Below, piece after piece: positions 7,132-14,906 of a DNA stretch of 18,010 nucleotides (positions are counted from its first letter, which is position 1; every line of letters starts with the position of its first letter). The position numbers and the translations under genes were made by a program. The stretch is from an uncultured Clostridia bacterium (GTDB lineage Bacteria; Bacillota; Clostridia; HGM11514), in NCBI GenBank assembly GCA_902478725.1, contig CABSMD010000028.1:1-18010 (forward strand). The letters are read 5' to 3'. The notes below the pieces were generated by a model. That model was not told the DNA's origin and made no database searches. It worked only from the letters and a program-made list of their open reading frames with translations.

Positions 7132-8493
7132 CTACGCCTGCGTGGCGTCAAATTGCTTGATCCAGCGGTAACGGTTCACCTTCACCACCGCCACAAAGCA
7201 TTTTAAAATCTGGTCGGATTTCAGGCAGATGAATACGGCTGTGGGAGAGAAGCCAAACACGAACGCAGCTAAAGCGGAGGATGGCAACACGATCATCCAC
7301 ATAAAGATCGTATCATTATACAGCACAAATTTGGTATCGCCGCCGCTGCGGACAATTCCGGTCAAGGCCGGCATTTGGTAGGCGGTTCCGCACACCGTAA
7401 CAGACAGCACCGTGATAAATTGCAGCGCCAGTTCTTTGGCGCCGGGCGATACCGCGTAAAAGGCCAGAATAGCGTCCTTGCTGCAATAAAGCAGCGCGCC
7501 TGTCGCAAGGCCGAGGAGGATATAAAGGACCTGCAGTGTCTTGGCATACTGCCTGATCATATCCATCCGGCCTTCACCGATCGTTTTGCCGATGAGGACG
7601 GAGGTCGCGCTGGCGGAACCGTAGACGATGACCGAAAGAATCTGAAAAACCGTTGTTGCAATGCTGTTAGCCGCGATTGCCTCAGACCCCAGGTGACCCA
7701 ATATAGCGGTCTGTACTGCCATGGCAAGCCCCCAGATTGCGTTGGATGCGATTACAGGCGAGCCGACCTTAAGAAACTGCCAAAACAGTTCTTTAGGAAA
7801 CCTGGCAAAATCCCGCAGCTTCACATCCAGCTTTTTGTCAATACACTTTAAATAAATAACGATGATCAGCGTTTCAATAATCCGCGCCGTGAGGGTTGCA
7901 ATTGCCGCGCCCTGCACACCCAGGCGCGGCGCGCCAAAGTGACCGTAGATCAGGACGTAATTCAAGCACACGTTGATGACTAGGGTAGAAAGAGACACCA
8001 CAAAGGCGATCCGTACCGTTTCTACGCTGCGCAGTACCGAGATTAGGATGTTGGTGAGTGAGAAGAACAGATAGGAAAAACAAATAATCCGAAGATACCG
8101 CACCCCTTCGCCGATGACCGCCTCGTCGCCCGTAAAAAGGGAAAGCGTCTGGTGGGGAAAGAAAAATACAACCGCCCAGACCAGGAAGCCTACACCAAGC
8201 CCCAACCGGACGCCGATGCTTGCGGTCTGCCGGATCGGCCCGGTTTCACGTTGCCCCCAAAAGCGGGCCGACAGGATAATGATTCCCTCTCCGATTCCCA
8301 TAATCAGCATTTGCAAAAGAAATTGAATCTGGTTCACCAGCGCGACGCCGGACAAAGCTGTCTCGCTGTAAGCGCCAAGCATGATGTTGTCAGCCAGATT
8401 GACGCTGAAAACGATTACATTTTGCAGGGCAATCGCCGCCGTTAAAGAAAAAAATCTTCTGTAAAAATACCCTTCCCGAACAAACAAAGACAA
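7132..8493 (-). CDS. MATE-family multidrug/cation efflux transporter
   Basis: A 12-helix membrane exporter of the MATE superfamily, which expels drugs or metabolites in exchange for Na+ or H+. The two-fold MATE pattern is visible. In the N-terminal half, NLADNIMLGAYSETALSGVALVNQI is the family's conserved helix-1 region. In the C-terminal half, AILGHLGSEAIAANSIATTVFQI is the equivalent repeat. GIVRSGGDTKFVLYND is the usual late loop. I chose the TTG at 8493 (453 residues, close to the family norm) because AAAAGGGG lies 7 bases upstream. A longer reading from the TTG at 8529 adds 12 residues but has a poorer ribosome site. The substrate cannot be inferred. The gene is monocistronic, divergent from the diguanylate cyclase locus. 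Confidence 0.88.
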   Translation of the reverse strand: MSLFVREGYFYRRFFSLTAAIALQNVIVFSVNLADNIMLGAYSETALSGVALVNQIQFLLQMLIMGIGEGIIILSARFWGQRETGPIRQTASIGVRLGLGVGFLVWAVVFFFPHQTLSLFTGDEAVIGEGVRYLRIICFSYLFFSLTNILISVLRSVETVRIAFVVSLSTLVINVCLNYVLIYGHFGAPRLGVQGAAIATLTARIIETLIIVIYLKCIDKKLDVKLRDFARFPKELFWQFLKVGSPVIASNAIWGLAMAVQTAILGHLGSEAIAANSIATTVFQILSVIVYGSASATSVLIGKTIGEGRMDMIRQYAKTLQVLYILLGLATGALLYCSKDAILAFYAVSPGAKELALQFITVLSVTVCGTAYQMPALTGIVRSGGDTKFVLYNDTIFMWMIVLPSSALAAFVFGFSPTAVFICLKSDQILKCFVAVVKVNRYRWIKQFDATQA

Positions 8494-8536
8494 AGAAACA
8501 CCCCTTTTATAAACTACACCAGTTCCCAAACACCTA

Positions 8537-8585
8537 CCGGTTGCATGATGGCATCCAACGAATACATGCTATATGGATCAACCGG
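8537..8585. repeat. Nested inverted repeats in the MATE upstream region
   Basis: CCGGTTG (8537-8543) and CAACCGG (8579-8585) form a 7-bp inverted repeat. Inside it GCATG (8543-8547) faces CATGC (8565-8569). The outer arm lies at the predicted MATE transcription start, so it may be an operator or, less likely, a leader hairpin. Confidence 0.4.
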
Positions 8586-8586
8586 A

Positions 8587-8615
8587 ATTTTATCATATCT
8601 CGGCCTGATTTACAA
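8587..8615 (-). promoter_or_regulatory. Promoter of the MATE gene
   Basis: On the minus strand TTGTAA (8610-8615), 17 bases, then TAAAAT (8587-8592), with an extended -10 TGA. The predicted start near 8580 gives a leader of about 85 bases before the TTG start codon. Confidence 0.7.
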
Positions 8616-8647
8616 GGGGTAGGCGCGTTTTATCTGGGCGGGTATTG

Positions 8648-8676
8648 TTGACTTTGCATTGCCATATTGATATAAT
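8648..8676 (+). promoter_or_regulatory. Near-consensus promoter in front of repeat pair B and the GGDEF operon
   Basis: TTGACT (8648-8653) and TATAAT (8671-8676) are exactly 17 bases apart, with an extended -10 TGA. The predicted start at about 8682 falls in the first bases of repeat copy 3. There is no T-run terminator between here and the GGDEF start, so read-through into that gene is expected. Confidence 0.82.
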
Positions 8677-8677
8677 G

Positions 8678-8750
8678 TAAGCAATTCGCTTTTCAACATA
8701 CAAATATCTGCCGGCATTCAGTTTTAATTCAAAGAAAAGAGAATTGCTTA
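8678..8750 (+). repeat. 73-nt inverted-repeat element, copy 3
   Basis: Arms 8678-8694 and 8734-8750 pair as 10 bp, a G/A mismatch, then 6 bp. The 39-nt loop contains ATCTGCCGGC and TTAATTCA. Confidence 0.85.
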
Positions 8751-8774
8751 GAGGCAGTAAAGCTTATTGAAATG

Positions 8775-8847
8775 TAAGCAATTCGCTTTTCAACATACAA
8801 ATATCTGCCGGCGTTCAGTTCTGATTCAAAGAAAAGAGAATTGCTTA
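8775..8847 (+). repeat. 73-nt inverted-repeat element, copy 4
   Basis: Identical to copy 3 at 70 of 73 positions. All three differences are transitions and all are in the loop, so the arms are unchanged. Arms are 8775-8791 and 8831-8847. Confidence 0.85.
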
Positions 8848-8907
8848 GGGATGGTAAATAAGTAAAATTAGAAAATAAATGCAGTTCATGATAAGGAAGT
8901 GGGAGCA

Positions 8908-11166
8908 TTGCGTAAAAAATTGGCTTCTCCCAGGGTGCTATCTGTCTTTCTGCTTGCGTTTGTGCTGATTGGCGGTATCTTTTTTGATTTTTATATGCAT
9001 TTAAACCGGAACTTGGAGAATGAGGTACAGGTTTATTTGAATGAAAGTGCGGGACAGAGCCATAGCACGATTCAAAACAAGCTGAACGACAGCTTTTCAT
9101 TCTTAGAATCGATGGCGCTGATGATCGGACGGTATGATATCATCTATGACGAAGAGGTGCTGGCACTCTTACAGGAACAGCTTAAATTCAACCTGTTTGA
9201 GCATCTGGTAATCATCACACCGGACGGTAACGCCTATAATGAGAATGGCGGCCAGTATTATGCGGGCAGCCAAACCTACTTTCAGACCGCCATGTTGGGC
9301 AATCGCGCGGTATCGGAGATCGGTACGTTTGGAAACGACAATCCCGGGGTCATTCTGGCCGTACCCATCCGGCGCAATGGCAAGGCGGCCGGTGTGCTGG
9401 GCTGTGAGTATCCCATTGAGGTAATCAACCAGCTCTTTTACGCGGATATATTCGGAGGCAAGGGAAGCGTCAACATCGCAAAGGCTGACGGCTCGGTTAT
9501 TACAACTCACGGCGGCCTGGAGGGGCGTTCCAATTATTTTGAAGCACTTCGCCTGACAGAACTCAAGCAGGACCGAACCGTTGAGGAAATATGCCAGGAT
9601 ATGGAGGCGGGAAAAAGCGGAATCCTAGTTTTTACTTACCAGGGTGTGACACGCTACGTGGACTACAGGCCGGTGGGTTTCAACGACTGGTACCAGATCA
9701 CCTCGGTGCCGGAAAGCGTGGTCAGCGGACAGCTGAGAAGTATCTCCGGCATGGGTTTTTTGCTGTTGGTTAAAATCCTGGCCGTGTTGTTGCTTTTGCT
9801 GCTTTATCTCCTGCATTTGCAGGGAAAAAATACACGGGAGCTCAAGCAGGCCAATCTGGAATTCGAAACCCTGTCCGCCAACATTCCGGGGGGCGTGTTC
9901 CGATGCAGCGCGGATAGGGATAATATACTTGCGTATAGCAGCGAAGGCTTCGTGCGGTTGCTCGGTTGCACCGAGGAGCAGTTCCGTTCGCAATATCATA
10001 CCTTGTCGGACGTGATCCATCCGGCCGATCGGGAACGGGTGCTTGCAGTGGTGGCTACGCTTTCTCAAAGCATGGAGAGCGGCGATTCGGAGTTTCGTAT
10101 CGTCACGGCGGAGAACACCATAAAGTGGGTTCACGGACAGGGGCAGCGTATGCGCGATACCGAGGGACACGATTGGTTTTACGGCGTTGTTTTGGATATT
10201 ACAGTAGAAAAAAGGACGCGAGAGGAGATTCGGCTCAGCGAGGAGCGCTACCGTCTGATCACAGAAAAGATCGACAGCATTGTATACGATTGGGATTTAA
10301 CCACCGATACGGTGCATTTTTCAGAGGTTTGGCATAAGTGGTTCGGATACTCGCCGGTCTCAGAAAACTTTTTACAAAATGTAGAAAAGCGAGGGCTGAT
10401 CCATTCGGACGATATACAGGGCTTCCTGAAGATGGCCGAATCGATCCGTGATGGCAAGGAGTCCTATGGGGAGTATAGTATGCGCCTGCACCAACGTGGA
10501 CGGGGCTTTGTGTGGTGCAAGACCTACCTGACGGCGATCCGGGATGAGGATGGCGTCCAGTCGCGTGCAATTGGGATTGTGCTCGACATTGACAAGGAAA
10601 AACGGGAGGCGGAGAAATACCAGCTCCGTGCGGAACGGGATGACCTGACAGGGCTCTTCAATAAAGGCGCAATAGCAAAGCAGGTCGCACGCCTGATTCA
10701 AACGGCGGGACGGAACTGTGCCTATGCCTTCTTGATTATTGATATCGATAATTTTAAGGGCGTGAACGATACCTTAGGACACCTGGCCGGTGACCGGCTG
10801 CTGGCCGAAATTGCCCAGCGGCTTAAGGGACTGTTTCGGGTAGAAGATCCTGTGGCGCGGATTGGCGGCGACGAGTTTGTCGTATTTTTTCAAATTGATG
10901 ACCGCGGCATAGAGGCCCGCGTGGAAGAAATCTGCCGTCGGCTGCGTAGTGAACAATTCGGCGTACAGACATCGGCCAGCATCGGAATTGCGTTGTATGA
11001 TAAGGATGGGGATACCTATCAGGAGCTGTTCAAAAAGGCGGATATCGCTTTGTATGAGGCAAAAAAACGGGGAAAAGAGCGTTTTGTCTTTTATGACCCG
11101 TCATTGGATACCGGCGAGTGGACGCCCTACAGCTCAACTACGATTGATTCGGAACAGGAGGGGTAA
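8908..11166 (+). CDS. Membrane diguanylate cyclase, Cache-PAS-PAS-GGDEF
   Basis: A sensory enzyme predicted to make cyclic di-GMP from two GTP. The order, in residues counted from GTG 8899, is: transmembrane helix about 13-35; an extracytoplasmic dCache-like sensor about 36-280; a second helix about 284-307; PAS about 322-435; second PAS about 448-567; GGDEF about 578-735. The active site GGDEF (656-660) is intact. Five residues before it the RVED sequence matches the RxxD product-inhibition site. DDLTGLFNKGA and FLIIDIDNFKGVNDTLGH are the other canonical motifs, so it should be active and feedback-inhibited. I prefer TTG 8908 because AAGGA lies about 10 bases upstream; the GTG at 8899 is almost on top of that site. 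The gene carries repeat pair B in its leader and is followed after 2 bases by the next gene. Confidence 0.9.
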   Translation: MRKKLASPRVLSVFLLAFVLIGGIFFDFYMHLNRNLENEVQVYLNESAGQSHSTIQNKLNDSFSFLESMALMIGRYDIIYDEEVLALLQEQLKFNLFEHLVIITPDGNAYNENGGQYYAGSQTYFQTAMLGNRAVSEIGTFGNDNPGVILAVPIRRNGKAAGVLGCEYPIEVINQLFYADIFGGKGSVNIAKADGSVITTHGGLEGRSNYFEALRLTELKQDRTVEEICQDMEAGKSGILVFTYQGVTRYVDYRPVGFNDWYQITSVPESVVSGQLRSISGMGFLLLVKILAVLLLLLLYLLHLQGKNTRELKQANLEFETLSANIPGGVFRCSADRDNILAYSSEGFVRLLGCTEEQFRSQYHTLSDVIHPADRERVLAVVATLSQSMESGDSEFRIVTAENTIKWVHGQGQRMRDTEGHDWFYGVVLDITVEKRTREEIRLSEERYRLITEKIDSIVYDWDLTTDTVHFSEVWHKWFGYSPVSENFLQNVEKRGLIHSDDIQGFLKMAESIRDGKESYGEYSMRLHQRGRGFVWCKTYLTAIRDEDGVQSRAIGIVLDIDKEKREAEKYQLRAERDDLTGLFNKGAIAKQVARLIQTAGRNCAYAFLIIDIDNFKGVNDTLGHLAGDRLLAEIAQRLKGLFRVEDPVARIGGDEFVVFFQIDDRGIEARVEEICRRLRSEQFGVQTSASIGIALYDKDGDTYQELFKKADIALYEAKKRGKERFVFYDPSLDTGEWTPYSSTTIDSEQEG

Positions 11167-11168
11167 AA

Positions 11169-12185
11169 ATGGCATATGCAAGCTTGGAACAAAGGATGGC
11201 GCGGAGCTATCTCGATTTGTTTCCACGGTTCATTCCGGATGAAGCCGCACCCGTCAGTGTGAGGGAACAGGAGCGTTTGTATACCCTTATGAAGTCGCTT
11301 TACCGGCTGGCCTTTGACGAGCCCCTGCTTTTTGTACCGGCGCTGCATGGGGACGATGCTTATCCCAACCGGTTTCACAAGGCCTCCTATGGCAAACCGG
11401 AATTGCAGCTAAATATGAAGAAATTTATCAAGGCCATGAATGCGTTGCTGCAAAACATGTTCCAGGCCGGACAGAATCCGGATGTAAAATGGAATAAAAG
11501 GCAAAAAGCGATATTGGAAAAGCTCGGCATTGGTGATTTCAGCGATCTGCCTCCCGCGTGGGTTTGGATGTCGACTCGCCCGGATGCCAGTTTGACCGCC
11601 TTTTCCTATTGCCTTTTTCAAAAGGATTACCCTTACACCACTGATATCTACGCGAAACTGCTTGGTGAGAGCCCCTTTCGCAGGCTGGAAAGCTGGATGC
11701 TGGAAAATGGTTACCAGCGGTACGATCTCTATGATGTCACCGCCAGCGATTGCAAGCTGTCCCTGACCTATGCGAATCCGCTTTGGGGCAAGGAGCCGCC
11801 CAATGGCGGCTTTGAGTACAAAATAAAGCACACAGGCATATCTGTACGGTATGACTATTACACCACGCAGCCCACTGTTTTGGGACTGTGTATCCCGAAC
11901 GGTTTAAAGGATTTCTTAACGGCTTTCGATTCGATGGACGATAACTTGCAGGAATTCGTTGTGGAACGCACCAAAAAATGCGATGGATGCCGGTACTGCG
12001 TGCAGACGGATAAGACGGGTACTCGCCCATTTGCCTATATTCCGGTTATCTACGAGCAGAAAACACATTCCCTGTGCCCCTATTTTCCGGGCTATCATTA
12101 TTGCTGGACAGCACTGGATGATGGTCTTATAGAACGGTTGATCTCATTTTTGGCGTTTATGGACCGTTACCAATCCCGAAAATAA
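11169..12185 (+). CDS. Conserved-looking protein of unknown function with Cys cluster
   Basis: A 338-residue soluble protein that I do not recognise. It starts 2 bases after the cyclase stop, with AGGAGGGG about 5-6 bases before the ATG, so the two are almost certainly co-transcribed. There is no signal peptide or membrane helix. The N-terminal two-thirds is rich in Trp, Tyr and Phe. The C-terminal part has KCDGCRYCVQ (Cys 271, 274, 277) and LCPYFPGYHYCW (Cys 303, 312), a spacing that could bind zinc or an iron-sulphur cluster. It shows no GGDEF, EAL, HD-GYP or PilZ feature, so a direct role in c-di-GMP turnover is not visible. The tight linkage suggests a shared function or a shared signal. 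Confidence 0.75.
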   Translation: MAYASLEQRMARSYLDLFPRFIPDEAAPVSVREQERLYTLMKSLYRLAFDEPLLFVPALHGDDAYPNRFHKASYGKPELQLNMKKFIKAMNALLQNMFQAGQNPDVKWNKRQKAILEKLGIGDFSDLPPAWVWMSTRPDASLTAFSYCLFQKDYPYTTDIYAKLLGESPFRRLESWMLENGYQRYDLYDVTASDCKLSLTYANPLWGKEPPNGGFEYKIKHTGISVRYDYYTTQPTVLGLCIPNGLKDFLTAFDSMDDNLQEFVVERTKKCDGCRYCVQTDKTGTRPFAYIPVIYEQKTHSLCPYFPGYHYCWTALDDGLIERLISFLAFMDRYQSRK

Positions 12186-12189
12186 AGAA

Positions 12190-12226
12190 ACAAATGAGCC
12201 TGCTACCGGGACTCATTTGTTTTTTT
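12190..12226 (+). terminator. Terminator of the GGDEF operon
   Basis: ACAAATGAG (12190-12198) pairs with CTCATTTGT (12212-12220), with possible extra C-G pairs inside, followed by a run of T to 12226. Confidence 0.9.
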
Positions 12227-12236
12227 CATATTTCTC

Positions 12237-12265
12237 TTGACAAACCTTTTTCTACATGGTATCGT
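12237..12265 (+). promoter_or_regulatory. Promoter of the GH116-LacI operon
   Basis: Perfect -35 TTGACA (12237-12242), 17 bases, then -10 TATCGT (12260-12265). The -10 is weak and is embedded in the 18-bp palindrome, as expected for a promoter repressed by steric blocking. Confidence 0.78.
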
Positions 12266-12278
12266 GTACGTACACGAT
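12261..12278. promoter_or_regulatory. Perfect 18-bp palindromic operator, probably for the LacI regulator
   Basis: ATCGTGTACGTACACGAT reads the same on both strands. The central CG and the TGTA/TACA flanks are typical of LacI/GalR-family operators. It covers the -10 box and start site of an operon that itself encodes a LacI-family protein, so autorepression plus repression of the glycosidase is the simplest reading. Confidence 0.8.
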
Positions 12279-12299
12279 TATTGTATTAGGAGGGTTTAT

Positions 12300-14906
12300 A
12301 TGGCTACATACCGGAATGAAAAAAACAAGGAAATTGCGTTCCCATTGGGCGGGATCGGAAGTGGCTGTGTTTCGCTCGCCGGTAACGGCGGGTTGGTGGA
12401 CTGGGAGGTTCAAAACCGGCCGAACAAAGGTTCATTGAACGGCCACACACATTTTGCCATCAAAGCGGAGAGGGACGGCCGTTGCATGGACGCGCGGATC
12501 CTAAACGGCGACCTGTACCAGGGGTTTATCGGACAGTATCAGCATGAGCTGGGGCACAAGGGCTTTGGCTATGGGGTGGACAGTAAGAGGATGGCGGGCT
12601 TCCCGCACTTTTCGGAGTGTGAATTTACCGGAGAGTATCCCTTGGCAACCCTGCAATTTGGCGACTGGACGGAAGTGGATGCAGGTGGGCGTTTTCCGGG
12701 GCGCGTTTCAATGACTGCCTTCAATCCGCTTATTCCCGGTAACAGTGACGATTCCAGCATACCGGGGGCATTTTTCGAGATTGCGGTGGAAAACGATCAG
12801 CCGGAATCCTTGCGTTATTCGGTCGCGTTTTCACTGGCCAATCTATGTTCGGCTGGACAGGTCAACAAATTCTCTCAAGAGAACGGTATTTCGCAGATGC
12901 GGCTGTACCAAAACATCCTGCCGCCGGACGATCCGGCCTATGGAGAGCTTTGCATGGCGACCGACGCGGCGGAGGTGAGCTATCAGGAATACTGGTACCG
13001 CGGCATTTGGCGCGACCATCTGGAGACCTATTGGCGCAATTTTACCGAACAGCCGCACCTCGTCAATCGTACCTATGATACGCCGGGAGAGGGCGACACC
13101 GCGACCCTTTGCGCGTCGGCGCTGCTCGCGCCGGGAGAGAGCAAAAGCTTCCGGTTTGTCCTGACCTGGCATTTTCCGAACAATTACAACTATTGGAATC
13201 CTTATCAAAAGGATGGGCGGGACGTTACCTGGAAAAACTACTACGCGGTGTTGTTTGAAAACGCCTCCTCCTCCGCGCACTACAGCCTGCAAAATTGGGA
13301 TCGGCTGTATGAACAGACACGGCGCTTTCATGACGCGTTGTTTGCTTCCACCGTGCCCGACTGTGTTTTGGATGCGGTGTCCGCCAATCTGTCCACGATC
13401 AAAACGCCGACCGTATTGCGGCTGGAGGATGGCTCCCTCTATGGCTGGGAGGGCACACAGGAGCTTGCGGGATCGTGTGAGGGGAGCTGTACCCATGTGT
13501 GGAACTATGCTTATGCGGTTCCCTTCCTGTTCCCTGACCTGGAGCGTTCGATGCGCGACCTGGACTACCGCTATAACATGACGGATAATGGCGCGATGCA
13601 GTTTCGCCTCCAGCTTCCTCTGGAACGTGGAGTGGGTCAGGCGTACCCCTGTCTGGACGGACAGATGGGCGGCATTATCAAATCCTACCGCGAGTGGAAG
13701 ATCAGCGGCGACGACGAGTGGCTGAAAAAGAACTGGCCCGCGATCAAAAAATCCCTTGCCTATGCGTGGGAGCCAACCAACGAAAACAGGTGGGACACAA
13801 ACCACGACGGTGTGCTGGAGGGCCGCTGCCACCACACGTTGGATATGAACCTGTTTGGTCCCAGCTCCTGGTTGGAGGGCTTTTATCTGGCGGCGCTCAA
13901 GGCGGCTGCCGAGATGGCGGACTATCTTGGCGAGACGGAGCAGGCGGGCGAATACCGCGAGCTGTTTGCAAAAGGCAAGCAATGGATGGAGCAGAACCTG
14001 TTCAACGGTTCTTATTACATACAAAAGATCGACCTTGCCGATAAATCCATTCTAGAGAGCTTCACCGGCGGGGAAGAGGGAGATCAGCAGGCTCTTCAAA
14101 AGGAACTGAATATGTATTGGAACGAGGAGACAAAGGAAATCAAGTACCAGATCGGTGAAGGATCCAGCATCGACCAGGTGCTGGCACAGTGGCACGCGAA
14201 CCTGTGCGGACTGGGTGAGATCTTTGATCCGGAGCACCTGCGTACCGCACTTTTGAGCCTGTACCGGAACAATTTCAAACAAAGTATGCGTGACTTTTAC
14301 AATCCTTGGCGTGTCTTTGGTTGCAACGACGAGGCGGGAACCGTTATTTGCGACTATCCCGATGGGGCATATAAACCAACCATTCCGGTGCCCTACTGTC
14401 AGGAGACCATGCACGGTTTTGAGTATGCCCTGGCCGCTCTGATGATCCAGGAGGGTATGGTAGAGGAAGGGACTGCGCTGGTAAGGGCGGTGCGCGATAA
14501 GTATGACGGTGCTAAGCGGAATCCATGGAACGAGATCGAGTGCGGCAATCATTATGCACGGTCGATGGCAAGTTTTTCTCTGCTCAATGCGTTTTCCGGT
14601 TTTTCCTTCGATATGGCCAGGGGCAAGCTGGGATTTGCGCCGGTTATCTGTCCGGATGGCGGTTTTTGCACCTTCTGGAGCTTGGACGCGGCCTGGGGTA
14701 CGCTAGAACTTACAGAAAGCGGCTTTTGCCTGTCGGTGCTGTCCGGTACGCTACCACTGACACAGCTTGACTTGCCAGAAGTTTCGGAAAAAATGATGCT
14801 TGAGCTGGACAGTACTCCTTTTACGGATTATAAAACAAAGGGCGGTTCCTTGCTGTTTGCGCAGGAAATCAAAATCTATCACAGCCTGCGGGGCGTGACA
14901 AAGTGA
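12300..14906 (+). CDS. GH116-like glycosidase (glucosylceramidase/beta-glucosidase clan)
   Basis: An 868-residue cytoplasmic enzyme without a signal peptide. The N-terminal beta-sandwich (residues about 10-330) opens with FPLGGIGSGCVSL, typical of the GBA2/GH116 N-terminal domain. The C-terminal (alpha/alpha)6 domain includes EGSCTHVWNY (E394 the candidate nucleophile), RWDTNHDGVLEG with a Ca-loop-like DxNxDG, and HTLDMNLFGPSSW, where D515 aligns with the acid/base Asp of the family. Members remove beta-glucosyl or beta-xylosyl groups from glycolipids, steryl glucosides or oligosaccharides. The nucleophile region differs from human GBA2-type enzymes and fits the archaeal/bacterial CTHVW subgroup, so the substrate is open. 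ATG 12300 has AGGAGGG 5 bases upstream; the in-frame TTG at 12237 lies in the promoter. The stop overlaps the regulator start by 4 bases. Confidence 0.83.
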   Translation: MATYRNEKNKEIAFPLGGIGSGCVSLAGNGGLVDWEVQNRPNKGSLNGHTHFAIKAERDGRCMDARILNGDLYQGFIGQYQHELGHKGFGYGVDSKRMAGFPHFSECEFTGEYPLATLQFGDWTEVDAGGRFPGRVSMTAFNPLIPGNSDDSSIPGAFFEIAVENDQPESLRYSVAFSLANLCSAGQVNKFSQENGISQMRLYQNILPPDDPAYGELCMATDAAEVSYQEYWYRGIWRDHLETYWRNFTEQPHLVNRTYDTPGEGDTATLCASALLAPGESKSFRFVLTWHFPNNYNYWNPYQKDGRDVTWKNYYAVLFENASSSAHYSLQNWDRLYEQTRRFHDALFASTVPDCVLDAVSANLSTIKTPTVLRLEDGSLYGWEGTQELAGSCEGSCTHVWNYAYAVPFLFPDLERSMRDLDYRYNMTDNGAMQFRLQLPLERGVGQAYPCLDGQMGGIIKSYREWKISGDDEWLKKNWPAIKKSLAYAWEPTNENRWDTNHDGVLEGRCHHTLDMNLFGPSSWLEGFYLAALKAAAEMADYLGETEQAGEYRELFAKGKQWMEQNLFNGSYYIQKIDLADKSILESFTGGEEGDQQALQKELNMYWNEETKEIKYQIGEGSSIDQVLAQWHANLCGLGEIFDPEHLRTALLSLYRNNFKQSMRDFYNPWRVFGCNDEAGTVICDYPDGAYKPTIPVPYCQETMHGFEYALAALMIQEGMVEEGTALVRAVRDKYDGAKRNPWNEIECGNHYARSMASFSLLNAFSGFSFDMARGKLGFAPVICPDGGFCTFWSLDAAWGTLELTESGFCLSVLSGTLPLTQLDLPEVSEKMMLELDSTPFTDYKTKGGSLLFAQEIKIYHSLRGVTK

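Larger units (their letters stand above)
8678..8847 (+). ncRNA. Tandem pair B of the 73-nt structured element in the GGDEF leader
   Basis: Two head-to-tail copies (8678-8750 and 8775-8847) with the same 97-nt period and 24-nt spacer as pair A. Both copies have perfectly paired arms apart from one G/A mismatch. The pair starts at the transcription start of a near-consensus promoter and ends 60 bases before the GGDEF start codon, so it would form most of the operon's 5' leader. It does not resemble the c-di-GMP riboswitch consensus I know. No terminator-like alternative hairpin follows, so if it regulates, control of translation, stability or binding by a partner is more likely than attenuation. 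Confidence 0.55.

Noticed and set aside
8678..8847. c-di-GMP riboswitch in front of the GGDEF gene
   Set aside because: The conserved class I core (around CACAGGGCAAACC) and its tetraloop-receptor pattern are not there. The repeat has a different long-stem architecture and also precedes a gene with no link to c-di-GMP.
6163..8847. Repeat copies as a CRISPR array
   Set aside because: Only two copies per locus, 73-nt units with 24-nt spacers that resemble one another between loci, and no cas genes. This is not a repeat-spacer pattern.
12843..14024. A 393-codon open frame antisense to the GH116-like gene
   Set aside because: The GC-rich codon pattern of the real gene opens this frame. No promoter, ribosome site or recognisable motif supports it.
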